From: Mesorhizobium sp. M1C.F.Ca.ET.210.01.1.1 | Lineage (GTDB): Bacteria > Pseudomonadota > Alphaproteobacteria > Rhizobiales > Rhizobiaceae | Assembly (NCBI RefSeq): GCF_004791585.1 | Contig: NZ_SRUU01000002.1 | Coordinates: 1 to 64,000, forward strand | Length of the DNA stretch: 64,000 nucleotides | Direction of reading: 5' to 3' | In this document: positions 1 to 8,834 of the stretch, one piece after another | Layout of the letters: the number at the start of each line of letters is the position of its first letter | Numbering within the stretch: position 1 is the stretch's first letter | The notes under the pieces: model-generated | The model's database searches: none | Seen by the model: the letters and a program-made list of their open reading frames with translations, nothing else | Told to the model about the DNA's origin: nothing | Made by a program: the position numbers and the translations under genes

Positions 1-215
1 TCCAGCCGATCAACTATCCGACGGTGCCGCGCGGCACCGAGCGGCTGCGCATCACGCCGACGCCCTTCCATTCGGACGCACTGATCGCCGAGCTGCAGGA
101 CGCGCTGGTCGAGACCTGGGACGCCCTTGGCATCCCTTATGCCACCTCCGGCCGCCCTGCCGTCGCCAAGAGCGACCGCATCATTCCGTTGCTGGTGCCG
201 AAGTCAGGCGGCTGA
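1..215 (+). CDS. hemA: 5-aminolevulinate synthase, C-terminal end (partial)
   Basis: The window opens inside this gene; about 70 C-terminal codons are visible in the frame starting at base 3, ending in TGA at 213-215. The residues [20 protein letters not shown] are typical of the C-terminal lobe of PLP-dependent 5-aminolevulinate synthase, which condenses glycine and succinyl-CoA in the C4 pathway of tetrapyrrole synthesis used by alphaproteobacteria. The conserved stretch continues through TPFHSD and ends with a short variable tail. The catalytic lysine lies outside the window. It is convergent with the next gene. Identification rests on this tail alone. Confidence 0.85.
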   Translation, partial: QPINYPTVPRGTERLRITPTPFHSDALIAELQDALVETWDALGIPYATSGRPAVAKSDRIIPLLVPKSGG

Positions 216-325
216 AGCCCGTCTTAAACTCTACTCCGACGGCCATCTGACGCAGGTTTCTCCGCTTCCGGTGCTCACGGACCTAAATGTCCGCTGCGCT
301 CCGTTCTCGAAACCCACGCCAGCTG

Positions 326-341
326 ACTCGCCGGAGCGAGT
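326..341. terminator. weak hairpin between convergent genes
   Basis: A 6-bp stem (ACTCGC/GCGAGT) with loop CGGA lies in the 155-bp gap between the hemA end and the convergent aminotransferase. It lacks a proper T tract, so its role as terminator is only suggested. Nothing else is recognisable in this gap. Confidence 0.3.
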
Positions 342-370
342 TTCAATCCGGGCTTCATCGACGTGGTGAG

Positions 371-1537
371 CTAAGCGGTCCTCATCCATTTCGCCAGGCG
401 GTGCGCCGCTTCCTCGAGCTGATCGAGGCGGCGGTGGAAGCATAGCCTGAGGAAGGCCTCGCCGCCCGGGCCGAAAGCGGTGCCGGGCGCCAGGCCGACA
501 TTGGCGTTGTCGACGATGTCGAAGGCGGCGGTGCGGGAATCGGTGATGCCGTCGACCGTGAAGAACAGGTAGAAGGCGCCCTGTGGTACGGTGAAGCGTG
601 CCTTGCCGGTCGCGCCCAGGATATCGCAGACCAGATCGCGCGCCGCTCGCGCCCGTTCCACCTGTTCCACGATGAAACCATCACCCTCGTCGAGGGCGGC
701 GATGGCGCCGCGCTGCATGAACTGGGCGACGCCCGAGGTCGAATACTGGATCAGGTTCTCGAACACCTGCTGCAGGGCGGGATGGGTCTTGATCCAGCCG
801 ACGCGCCAGCCCGTCATCGCCCAGTTCTTGGAGAAGCTGTTGACGAAGAGGATGCGGTCTTCCGCCGTCGCGACATCCAAAAAGGACGGCGCGCGGCCGT
901 GGCCATAGTGGAACAGCGCATAGATTTCGTCGGCGATGATCCAAAGGTTCTTCGCGCGGGCAAGGTCGAGAATCGCTTTGAGCGTCTCCTTGTCGGCGGT
1001 CCAGCCGGTCGGGTTGGACGGCGTGTTGATGAACAGCGCCTTCGTGCGCGGCGTGATGGCCGATGCGATCTTGTCGACATCGCAGAACCAGCCGTTGCCG
1101 GACTGATCGAGCGTAACCGCCACCGGAACGGCGCCGGCGACACCGGCGGCGGCGGCGAAATTCGGCCAGGCCGGCGACAGATAGATCACCTCGTCGCCGC
1201 TGCCCGCGATGGCGTCGATGGCGAGCTGGATCGCATGCATGCCGGAAGCGGTGACGATGAACTCTTCCTCGGCGAAGCACTTGCCGAAATGCCTGGCGTA
1301 GTAGCGGGCGAGCGCCTGCCTGAGCTCGGGAATGCCTTTCTGCCAGGTGTAGAAGGTCTCGCCGGCGGCCAATCCCCGAGCGGCCGCATCGCTGATGAAG
1401 GCAGGCGTCGGCAGGTCGCCCTCGCCGGCCCAAAGCGGGATCAGGCCTTCGCGCAAGCGGCCGTGGTTCACGACGGCGACGATGCCGCTTTCGGGCGCGG
1501 CGCGGGCCTCGGCGCGCAAGGTCTGGATCAGGGTCAT
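371..1537 (-). CDS. PLP-dependent aminotransferase, class I/II
   Basis: Fold-type I aminotransferase of 388 residues. Landmarks seen: the substrate/PLP region with N175 in TPSNPTG, D203 and Y206 in ADEIYALF, the Schiff-base lysine K237 in NSFSKNWAMTGWRVGW, and the carboxylate-binding arginine near the C terminus (FLRLCFHR). It would transfer an amino group between an amino acid and a 2-oxo acid in the cytoplasm. The subgroup resembles aspartate/alanine-type enzymes, but the substrate cannot be read from sequence. It starts with ATG at 1537 and has only a weak Shine-Dalgarno. It is separated from mscL by a strong terminator, so it is probably its own transcript. Confidence 0.9.
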   Translation of the reverse strand: MTLIQTLRAEARAAPESGIVAVVNHGRLREGLIPLWAGEGDLPTPAFISDAAARGLAAGETFYTWQKGIPELRQALARYYARHFGKCFAEEEFIVTASGMHAIQLAIDAIAGSGDEVIYLSPAWPNFAAAAGVAGAVPVAVTLDQSGNGWFCDVDKIASAITPRTKALFINTPSNPTGWTADKETLKAILDLARAKNLWIIADEIYALFHYGHGRAPSFLDVATAEDRILFVNSFSKNWAMTGWRVGWIKTHPALQQVFENLIQYSTSGVAQFMQRGAIAALDEGDGFIVEQVERARAARDLVCDILGATGKARFTVPQGAFYLFFTVDGITDSRTAAFDIVDNANVGLAPGTAFGPGGEAFLRLCFHRRLDQLEEAAHRLAKWMRTA

Positions 1538-1596
1538 GCAAGAATCCGTGCGGGTTTTCCACGACTGCTAACGTCTTTTACGACAGCCGCAAACAG

Positions 1597-1626
1597 AAAA
1601 CCCCGGCCGCGAACGGCCGGGGTTTT
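1597..1626 (-). terminator. rho-independent terminator after mscL
   Basis: A perfect 12-bp inverted repeat (AAAACCCCGGCC / GGCCGGGGTTTT) with loop GCGAAC lies 22 bases past the mscL stop. Being symmetrical with A and T tracts on both sides it could work in either direction, but on the minus strand it closes mscL before the aminotransferase. Confidence 0.85.
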
Positions 1627-1648
1627 GGTCCAGCGTTCGGTCCGCAGA

Positions 1649-2071
1649 TTACTTCTTGGCGAGCAGGTCGCGGATTTCAGTAAGAAGCGCGACATCGGCA
1701 GGTGGCGGCGCGGCAGCGGCGGCGGGCTTCTCGCGTTCCAGCCTCCTGCGCAGATTGTTCACGGCCTTGACCATCAGGAAGATGATGAAAGCAAGGATCA
1801 GGAAATTCAACACCACGGTGATAAAGCTGCCATAGGCAAAAACCGCGCCCTCTTTCTTGGCATCGGCCAGCGCAGTCGAATGGACATTCGAGGACAGTCC
1901 AAAGAAATAATTGTTGAAGTCCAGCCCGCCGAAGATCGCGCCGACAATCGGCATGATGATGTCGTTAACCAGCGAATCGACGATCTTGCCGAAGGCCGCG
2001 CCGATGATGACGCCGACGGCCAAATCCATCACATTGCCCTTTGAGATGAATTCCTGGAATTCTTTCAGCAT
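1649..2071 (-). CDS. mscL: large-conductance mechanosensitive channel MscL
   Basis: 140 residues, the usual MscL length. The N-terminal amphipathic segment [20 protein letters not shown] and the pore-lining helix [19 protein letters not shown] are diagnostic. A second membrane helix ([19 protein letters not shown], about residues 81-100) and a charged cytoplasmic C-terminal helix follow. The protein forms a homopentameric inner-membrane channel that opens under hypo-osmotic stress to release small solutes. It starts at the conserved Met with a GGAGG-type ribosome site just upstream. It is monocistronic, closed by the terminator at 1597-1626. Confidence 0.97.
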   Translation of the reverse strand: MLKEFQEFISKGNVMDLAVGVIIGAAFGKIVDSLVNDIIMPIVGAIFGGLDFNNYFFGLSSNVHSTALADAKKEGAVFAYGSFITVVLNFLILAFIIFLMVKAVNNLRRRLEREKPAAAAAPPPADVALLTEIRDLLAKK

Positions 2072-2275
2072 TCGTCCCTCCTTGCCATAACAGGCCGCGC
2101 TGCCGCCCCGGCTCTCCGGCGCGCCGGCCTAAAATCACAATAACAAAAACCCCCGGTTGCAAAACCGGAAAAAGGGCGAAGCCACCGGTTTGTGCTGTGC
2201 CGCGTCATCAACCGCATATGCGCCGAAAGCCGCGATGGACTTGGGCTCCAAGCTGTGGTTGCGTCTAGCGTGGTC

Positions 2276-2367
2276 CAGCGTTTGATGGAAACGCTGAACC
2301 GCATTAAGTATTTGTTCTTACGCAATTCCGGGCGGAAAACCGCGATACGCTTTTATCGGAATTGCTT
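2276..2367 (+). repeat. dispersed two-hairpin repeat, copy A
   Basis: A short hairpin (CAGCGTTTgatggAAACGCTG) is followed by the conserved core TACGCAATTCCGGGCGGAAA and a closing TCGGAATTGCTT. It sits just upstream of the true start of the hybrid kinase gene and creates a spurious upstream reading-frame extension. It shares its core with copies at 5933, 9601, 16415, 22417, 22685 and 26259. Confidence 0.85.
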
Positions 2368-2413
2368 GGGGCGCGGACCGGGTGAGGAACCGGTCAGGGA
2401 GGAAATACGAGCC

Positions 2414-5400
2414 GTGCAAGGCTGGTTCGTCGTCATCATCGCGATCGCCTATGTGACGCTGCTTTTCGCCATCGCCAGCGTCGGCGACCGGCGCTCGGCG
2501 GCAGCCGGGCTCGGCCGGGCGCGGCCTTTCATCTATGCGCTCAGCCTCGCCATCTACTGCACCTCCTGGACGTTCTTCGGCTCGGTCGGGCTTTCCTCCG
2601 AGCGCGGGCTCGAATTCCTCGGCATCTATACCGGCCCGGTGCTGGTCTTCGTCTTCGGCTTCCCGCTGCTCAACCGCATCGTGCGGCTGGCCAAGAGCGA
2701 GAAGATCACCTCGATCGCCGACTTCCTCGGCGCCCGCTACGGCAAGAGCTTCGCCGTCGCGGCGATCGCGACGATGATCGCGACAGTCGGCGCCGTGCCT
2801 TATATCGCGCTGCAGCTGAAGGCGATTTCGGGCTCGGTCAGCCTGATGATCGAGCATTACACCGGATCGCCGCCCTCCTTCGATCCGTTTGTCAGCGACA
2901 TCTCGCTGGTGGTCGCGATGCTGCTCGCGTTATTTGCCGTTCTCTTCGGCACCCGCCACGCCGACGCCACCGAGCACCAGGACGGGCTGGTGCTGGCGGT
3001 GGCGGTGGAAACGGTGGTCAAGCTCGCCGCTTTCCTCGCCATCGGCCTGATGGTGACCTTCCTGATCTTCGGCGGCCCAGGCGACATGCTGGCGACGCTC
3101 GCCGCGAACGCCGAGGTGCGCCAGGCCATGGGTTACAACACTTCCCTGGCCACCTGGCTGGTGCTGACGACCTTGAGCGGCTTTGCCATCCTGATGCTGC
3201 CGCGCCAGTTCTACGTCGCCATCGTCGAGAACCGCAGCGAGGCGGAGCTGCGCACCGCGACCTGGGTGTTCCCGCTCTATCTGGTGGCGATCAACCTGTT
3301 CGTGCTGCCGATCGCCTTTGCCGGCCTGTCGCTGGTCGGCGCCAGGACCAGCAGCGACCTCTACGTCTTGTCGCTGCCGCTGTTCAGCGGCCATGACGTG
3401 CTGGCCATGGCCGCCTTCATCGGCGGCCTGTCGGCGGCGACCGCCATGGTCATCGTCGAGAGCGTGGCGCTGTCGATCATGATTTCAAACGACCTGGTGA
3501 TCCCGCTCTTCGTGCGCCGCCTGCTCAGGACCACATCTTCGCAGAACGAGGACTGGTCGACGCTGATCCTCAATGTGCGCCGTGCCTCGATCTTCATCAT
3601 GCTGTTCATCGCCTTCCTCTACTATCGCGAGAGCACCAACAGCGCGCGGCTGTCCTCGATCGGGCTGATGTCCTTCGCAGCGATCGCGCAATTCGCGCCG
3701 GCGCTGATCGGCGGGCTGATCTGGCGCCGCGCCAATGGCCGCGGCGCCGCCCTCGGCATGGTCGCCGGCATCGCGGTCTGGGGCTACACGCTGCTGCTTC
3801 CTTCGCTGGTCGGTGCCGGCTCCGACATTGTCGTCCATGGCCTGTTCGGCTTCGAGGCGCTCAGGCCGCAGGCGCTTTTCGGCACGGTCGGCGAGCCGCT
3901 GAACCATGGCGTGCTGTGGAGCCTGTCGATCAACACGCTGTTTTTTGTCCTCGGCTCCCTCTCCCGCGCGTCCGTGCCGCTGGAGCGCATCCAGGCGGCG
4001 ATCTTCGTGCCGCGCGAGGCCGGGCCGATGCCGAGCCTGCGCCGCTTCCGCACCGCCGTCACCGTCAACGACCTCAAGGACACGATCTCCCGCTATCTCG
4101 GCGTCGAGCGCACCGAACGCTCCTTCCAGTCCTTCGAGAAGAACGAGAACGTCTCGCTGCACGGCAAGGAGCAGGCGAGCATGGACGTCATCCGCTTCTC
4201 GGAGCAGTTGCTGGCGAGCGCCGTCGGCTCGTCCTCGGCGCGGCTGATCCTGTCGCTGCTGTTCCGACGCAATGACCGCGACTCCAAGGATGCCTTTCGG
4301 CTGCTCGACGACGCCACCGAGGCGCTGCAGCATAATCGCGACCTGCTGCAGATCGCGCTCGACCAGATGGGGCAAGGCATCACAGTCTTCGACCGGGATT
4401 TGCGGCTGATCTGCTGGAACCGGCAATACCGGGCGCTGTTCGACCTGCCGGACGAGATGGGCCAGGTCGGCGTCTCGCTCGACCAGATCCTGCGTCATCT
4501 CGCCGAGCGCGGCGACATACCCGCCGACCAGCGGGTGGCGATGCTCAACCGGCTGACCAGCTTCGTCAGCCCCTGGCAGATGGAGCTGAAGACCAGCGGC
4601 CGCATCCTGGAACTGCGCTCCAACCCGATGCCGGACGGCGGCATCGTCGCCACCTATGCCGACATTTCCGGCCGCGTCGAGCAGGACCTGGCGCTGAAGC
4701 GGGCCAATGAATCGCTGGAGCAGCGGGTCAGGAGCCGCACCGCTGAGCTTACCCGCGTCAACGAGGAGCTGGCGCAGGCGCAGATGCTGGCCGAGGAGGC
4801 CAACCTCAGCAAGACGCGCTTCCTTGCCGCCGCCGGTCACGACATCCTGCAGCCGCTCAACGCCGCCCGGCTCTATTGCTCCTCGCTGATCGAGAAGGCC
4901 GGCAAGGGACCTGCCGGCAAAGCCGCGACCAACATCGAATCCTCGCTGGAATCGGTCGAAACCATCCTCGGCGCGGTGCTCGACATCTCGCGACTCGACG
5001 CCGGGGCGCTGAAGCCCGAGGACACCGCCTTCAGCCTCGGCGGGCTGCTCAGCCAGATCGGCAACGACTTCCGGCCGCTTGCCGCCGAAAAGAAGCTCGA
5101 TCTCAAGATCATGCCGTCTTCGCTCGGCGTCATGACCGACCGCAACCTGTTGCGGCGGCTAATCCAGAACCTGGTTTCCAACGCCATCAAATATACGCGC
5201 GAAGGCCGCATCCTTGTCGGTGTCAGAAGGCGCGGCGAACTGGCAGAGATCCAGGTGATCGACACCGGTATCGGCATTGCAGGCGACAAGCTGAACACCG
5301 TCTTCCACGAATTCACCCGGCTGGACGAAGGCGCGCGCGAGGCCGAGGGCCTCGGCCTCGGGCTCTCCATCGTCGACCGCATTGCCAGGGTGCTCAGGCT

Positions 5401-5899
5401 CGAAATCCGCATCTATTCCAACCCGGGCAAGGGCACGCGCTTCTCGGTCATCCTGCCGGTCGCTGCAGTGGCGGCGCCGCCCCGCGAGGTCGGGAAGGCA
5501 ACCACGCGCGCGTCATCGTCGGCTACCGGGCTCAACGTGCTGTGCATCGATAACGACGCGCGCATCCTCGACGGCATGCGGCTGTTGCTCGAGGGCTGGG
5601 GCTGCAGCGTCGAGACGGCTTCGGGATCGGGCGATCTGTTGCGGCCGGGCGCGCCAAGGCCCGATATCGTGCTTGCCGACTATCATCTGGACGGCGGCAC
5701 CGGGCTCGACGCGATCGGCAGGCTGCGCGCCGTATACGGCCAGGACCTGCCTTGCGTCTTGGTCACCGCCGATCGTTCCAGCGAAGTGCGCACTGCTGCG
5801 GGCCAGCTCGACGTTCCGGTCATCAACAAGCCGCTGAAACCGGCGGTGCTGCGTTCGATGATGGCAAGGGTAAGGGCGCTGGCGACGGCGGCGGAGTGA
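2414..5899 (+). CDS. SLC5-type transporter / PAS / histidine kinase / receiver hybrid sensor
   Basis: 1161 residues from the GTG at 2414, chosen because GGGAGGAAAT precedes it and because the frame upstream is occupied by a repeat. Residues 1 to about 490 form a multi-helix sodium:solute symporter (SLC5) region (SIADFLGARYGKS, GGLSAATAMVIVES). A PAS domain (about 640-750), a short coiled coil, a HisKA domain with H809 in AAAGHDILQPL, an ATPase domain (N box near 920, DTGIGIAG, LGLGLSIV) and a C-terminal receiver with its acceptor Asp in VLADYHLDGG follow. This is the CrbS/MxtR/CbrA type of membrane sensor, some members of which control acetate or amino-acid use together with a LuxR-type regulator. 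The ligand is not known. The response regulator at 8.8-9.5 kb is a candidate partner. Confidence 0.9.
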   Translation: MQGWFVVIIAIAYVTLLFAIASVGDRRSAAAGLGRARPFIYALSLAIYCTSWTFFGSVGLSSERGLEFLGIYTGPVLVFVFGFPLLNRIVRLAKSEKITSIADFLGARYGKSFAVAAIATMIATVGAVPYIALQLKAISGSVSLMIEHYTGSPPSFDPFVSDISLVVAMLLALFAVLFGTRHADATEHQDGLVLAVAVETVVKLAAFLAIGLMVTFLIFGGPGDMLATLAANAEVRQAMGYNTSLATWLVLTTLSGFAILMLPRQFYVAIVENRSEAELRTATWVFPLYLVAINLFVLPIAFAGLSLVGARTSSDLYVLSLPLFSGHDVLAMAAFIGGLSAATAMVIVESVALSIMISNDLVIPLFVRRLLRTTSSQNEDWSTLILNVRRASIFIMLFIAFLYYRESTNSARLSSIGLMSFAAIAQFAPALIGGLIWRRANGRGAALGMVAGIAVWGYTLLLPSLVGAGSDIVVHGLFGFEALRPQALFGTVGEPLNHGVLWSLSINTLFFVLGSLSRASVPLERIQAAIFVPREAGPMPSLRRFRTAVTVNDLKDTISRYLGVERTERSFQSFEKNENVSLHGKEQASMDVIRFSEQLLASAVGSSSARLILSLLFRRNDRDSKDAFRLLDDATEALQHNRDLLQIALDQMGQGITVFDRDLRLICWNRQYRALFDLPDEMGQVGVSLDQILRHLAERGDIPADQRVAMLNRLTSFVSPWQMELKTSGRILELRSNPMPDGGIVATYADISGRVEQDLALKRANESLEQRVRSRTAELTRVNEELAQAQMLAEEANLSKTRFLAAAGHDILQPLNAARLYCSSLIEKAGKGPAGKAATNIESSLESVETILGAVLDISRLDAGALKPEDTAFSLGGLLSQIGNDFRPLAAEKKLDLKIMPSSLGVMTDRNLLRRLIQNLVSNAIKYTREGRILVGVRRRGELAEIQVIDTGIGIAGDKLNTVFHEFTRLDEGAREAEGLGLGLSIVDRIARVLRLEIRIYSNPGKGTRFSVILPVAAVAAPPREVGKATTRASSSATGLNVLCIDNDARILDGMRLLLEGWGCSVETASGSGDLLRPGAPRPDIVLADYHLDGGTGLDAIGRLRAVYGQDLPCVLVTADRSSEVRTAAGQLDVPVINKPLKPAVLRSMMARVRALATAAE

Positions 5900-5932
5900 C
5901 TGCCTGGCTCGTGTCGGTGTTCTGCCCGCCTG

Positions 5933-6018
5933 GAGCAATTCGCCGTTTCGCGGAAACGCCGCTCTAACTATTCGTTTCCACGCAATTCCGGACGGAAAAC
6001 CGTTCCTGGAATTGCGCT
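5933..6018 (+). repeat. dispersed two-hairpin repeat, copy B
   Basis: GAGCAATTCGCCGTTTCGCG opens the first hairpin, then CCACGCAATTCCGGACGGAA and GGAATTGCG close the second arm, in a shortened version. It lies between the convergent kinase and TetR genes. Confidence 0.85.
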
Positions 6019-6652
6019 AACCGCCGTGACCGAGACTTCCGAGATAGGCGCAGAACATGTCGGCGAGCGCGTCGGCATAAGTCTCAATCTCCTCCGATGT
6101 CCGCGGGCTTGCCGAGAAATCCTGCCCCACCGTGCTGAGCGTCGTCAGGATGAGCTCGCCAGCCATGGCGCGCGCAGCTTGCGAGGCCTCGGGCAAGGCC
6201 TCGAGCATGAATTTCTCGGCCGTGCGCTCCGCCGAACTCCTTGCCTCCCGCGCCTCGGGCGCGTCCCGGTAAAGCGGCGCGGCGTCGTTCAGCGCGACCC
6301 GTACCGCGGCCTCTTCGCATTCCGAACGGATGAAGGCATGGACGAGGATGCGCAGCCGTTCGAGCGGCGGTTTTCCGCCATCCTCGAGGATGGCGCATAA
6401 AAGGTCGGTCGTCTGCTGCCATTCATCGCTCTGTAGCCGGAACAGAAGAGCCGCCTTGTTGGGGAAATATTGGTAGAGCGAGCCGACGCTGACGCCGGCC
6501 TTCTCGGCGACGCGCGTGGTGGTGAAACGCTGCACGCCCTCGCTGGCCAAAACCTGAGCAGCCGCCTGCAGAATCGCCGCGACAAGCTCCGTCGCACGGG
6601 CCTGTTTGGGCTTTTTTCGCGTGGAAATTGAAGGGCTTGGGCGTTGGATCAT
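6017..6652 (-). CDS. TetR/AcrR family transcriptional regulator
   Basis: 211 residues from the ATG at 6652. The N-terminal DNA-binding domain shows the TetR helix-turn-helix (TTTRVAEKAGVSVGSLYQYF, residues 44-63, followed by PNKAAL). The C-terminal ligand-binding domain is all-helical and poorly conserved. An Arg/Lys-rich tail (STRKKPKQAR) precedes the first helix. Longer in-frame starts exist but would overlap the divergent methyltransferase. It is transcribed divergently from that gene 88 bp away, so repression of the methyltransferase and itself is the simplest reading; the inducer is unknown. Confidence 0.9.
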   Translation of the reverse strand: MIQRPSPSISTRKKPKQARATELVAAILQAAAQVLASEGVQRFTTTRVAEKAGVSVGSLYQYFPNKAALLFRLQSDEWQQTTDLLCAILEDGGKPPLERLRILVHAFIRSECEEAAVRVALNDAAPLYRDAPEAREARSSAERTAEKFMLEALPEASQAARAMAGELILTTLSTVGQDFSASPRTSEEIETYADALADMFCAYLGSLGHGG

Positions 6653-6740
6653 GGCCGCGCTCGGGAATGCGAATTGGAAACCTGAAGGATTATTCGTATT
6701 TTTCGAGGCGACACAAGAGCGCATTCGAACGGAGCCCACC

Positions 6741-7397
6741 ATGACCACCCTGAACGCAACCCCGCTCGCGCCGCTGCTCGCCCGCCTGTTCGAGGAAGCC
6801 GCCACGGCGACCAGCCCGGCGATAGCCCGGTACTCGGGCGAGGAACGGGCGCGCCTGCTTCAGAGCAAGACCGAGTATCTCGATTTCTACGGCAACCTTA
6901 AGGATCTCTGGCTGGCAGTCTCGCCGGAGACCGGCACGCTGCTCTACATGCTGGCGCGCAGCTCCGGCGCGCGCATCGTCGTCGAGTTCGGCACTTCGTT
7001 CGGCATCTCGACGCTCTATCTTGCCGCGGCGCTCAGGGACAATGGCGGCGGCCGCCTGATCACGACGGAGTTCGAACCCTCGAAGGTGACGCGGGCCAAG
7101 GCCAATCTGACGGAAGGCGGCCTTGTCGACCTGGTGGAGATCCGCGAAGGCGACGCGCTGGAGACGCTGAGCAGGGACCTGCCCGATCGAATAGACCTTC
7201 TGCTGCTCGACGGCGCCAAGGCGCTCTATCCGGAAGTCCTCAGCCTGGTCGAGAGCCGGCTCAGACCCGGCGCGCTGGTCATCGCCGACAATGCCGACTT
7301 CTCACCGGAATATCTGGAGCGAGTGCGCTCGCCGGCAGGAGGCTACATGTCCACCCCTTTCGGCGATGACGTGGAGCTCTCGATGCGGCTGGGCTGA
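6741..7397 (+). CDS. class I SAM-dependent O-methyltransferase
   Basis: 218 residues from ATG 6741. The Rossmann-type SAM site VVEFGTSFGISTLYLA (about 80-95) and the D157-G-A-K and ADNADF (182-187) segments match the O-methyltransferase family 3 (catechol-OMT-like) arrangement in which metal ligands lie at those positions. An N-terminal helical part (residues 1-60) is typical. It would methylate a small hydroxylated substrate in the cytosol. It is divergent from the TetR regulator and probably controlled by it. An in-frame extension to 6606 is rejected because it overlaps the regulator's start region. Confidence 0.85.
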   Translation: MTTLNATPLAPLLARLFEEAATATSPAIARYSGEERARLLQSKTEYLDFYGNLKDLWLAVSPETGTLLYMLARSSGARIVVEFGTSFGISTLYLAAALRDNGGGRLITTEFEPSKVTRAKANLTEGGLVDLVEIREGDALETLSRDLPDRIDLLLLDGAKALYPEVLSLVESRLRPGALVIADNADFSPEYLERVRSPAGGYMSTPFGDDVELSMRLG

Positions 7398-7515
7398 GCA
7401 CATCCGCTCCAGGCCAACAGATAAACGGCTCATGCTGCTCTTCGAGCGGCCGTAGGCGTTCACGTCAGCCAACGCGCCATCCGGGCCTTCGGGCCTCTGA
7501 CGCGTAGGTGACATC

Positions 7516-8817
7516 ATGACCATAATTTCATCCTCCTGGCGCGGGCTGCCGCGCCCGGCGCTGCTCGGCCTCTTGCTGTTCTTCTGCGCAGGTTTCGCCG
7601 ACGGCGCGCTGGTGCCTTTCTTCCCGCTGTGGGCGAGCAGCGAGGCCGGCATTCCCGTCGGCGCGATCGGCCTGCTGTTCGGCTGCTACGCCGGCGGCGA
7701 GCTGATCGCGGCGCCGCTGATCGGCGGCATCGCCGATCGCGTCGGCCGGCGGCCGGTGCTGATCTTCTCGTCGCTCGGTGTCGGATGCGGCTTCGTCGCG
7801 CTGTTCTTCGTGCAGGGCGCTGCCGCGACCGCGATCGTTTTGCTTTTGACCGGCTTGTGCGAGTCGGTGCTCCATCCGACCATCCTCACCGCGATCGCCG
7901 ATGTGACGGCGCCGTCGGCGCATCCGCGCTGGTTCAGCATGGCGCGCGTCTCCTCGAGCGCGGGACAGATCCTCGGACCGGCCTGCGGCGCCCTGCTTGC
8001 GTTGATCTCGCTCAGCGTCGTTTTCCTCGCCGCCGGCGGCATGCTCATCCTGGGCGGCATAGTGATGCTGGCCGCGCTTGGCGAGACGATGGGCAGCGGA
8101 CGTGGCACAGCTAGCGATCACGACGAAGAGGAAGATGGGCTGTCGGCGCTGCTGCCGGCGTTCAGCGACGGGCGCCTGGCGAAGCTCCTTCTCTGGGTCG
8201 TGCTGTTCGAGATTTCCGGCAACTGGATCGAGGCCGTCATCCCGCTCTATGCGCATGATGCCGGCACGCTTTCCCCATCCGGCGTCGGCGCGTTGTTTGC
8301 CTATGCGGCAGCACTTACGGTCGGCCTGCAGATGCTGGTGAACCGCTTTGCCGAGACGCGATCAGCGCTTTGGCTGACAGCCGGCGCGGGCCTCTCGACG
8401 ATCGCCGCCTTTATACTGCTCATGACCTCGCCGGCGATGCTGCCGCTGATTGCCGCGGTGAGCCTCTGCTCGGTGGCGCAGATGCTGGTCGGGCCGCTCG
8501 TGCCGACCGCCGTCAACGCGCTTGCACCCGAAGCGCGGCGTGCCTCCTACATGGCGGCTTCGTCGGTGGCGGTGGATCTCAAGGACTCGCTCGGACCCTC
8601 AATCGGCACCGCACTCTATGCGCTCGCACCCCGCCTGCCGTGGGTCGCCGGCATTCCGCTGGTGGCGATCGCGTCGCTCGGACTGGGCGTTGCGATTGGG
8701 AGGGCGCGGCACGTTTCCGGCGCGGCGACCTCAAAGGCGGGTTACAGCGCAGGGGCCGCCGGGCCGGAGGAACCCGCGGCCTGGCCGACAGGCCCGGCGA
8801 TGGAGGAATATTCCTGA
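7516..8817 (+). CDS. MFS transporter, probable drug/metabolite exporter
   Basis: 433 residues with about twelve hydrophobic segments. The motif-A-like loop GGIADRVGRRPVLIFSSLGVG between helices 2 and 3 (about residues 73-93) and a long charged central loop (SGRGTASDHDEEEDG, about 194-208) are MFS hallmarks. It is an inner-membrane secondary transporter; the substrate is not predictable. The ATG at 7516 has a TAGGTGA ribosome site. It stands between the methyltransferase (118-bp gap) and the convergent response regulator. Confidence 0.88.
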   Translation: MTIISSSWRGLPRPALLGLLLFFCAGFADGALVPFFPLWASSEAGIPVGAIGLLFGCYAGGELIAAPLIGGIADRVGRRPVLIFSSLGVGCGFVALFFVQGAAATAIVLLLTGLCESVLHPTILTAIADVTAPSAHPRWFSMARVSSSAGQILGPACGALLALISLSVVFLAAGGMLILGGIVMLAALGETMGSGRGTASDHDEEEDGLSALLPAFSDGRLAKLLLWVVLFEISGNWIEAVIPLYAHDAGTLSPSGVGALFAYAAALTVGLQMLVNRFAETRSALWLTAGAGLSTIAAFILLMTSPAMLPLIAAVSLCSVAQMLVGPLVPTAVNALAPEARRASYMAASSVAVDLKDSLGPSIGTALYALAPRLPWVAGIPLVAIASLGLGVAIGRARHVSGAATSKAGYSAGAAGPEEPAAWPTGPAMEEYS

Positions 8818-8834
8818 AGCAAGAGGGCTGGCGA

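Noticed and set aside
2192..2413. Upstream extension of the hybrid kinase by 74 codons
   Set aside because: The extension reads through repeat copy A and lacks a ribosome site, whereas GTG 2414 has GGGAGGAAAT and leads directly into the first membrane helix.
6669..6700. CGAAT...ATTCG inverted pentamers upstream of the methyltransferase as a TetR operator
   Set aside because: Only five bases per arm with a long spacer; such matches are expected by chance, so I do not list it as a site.
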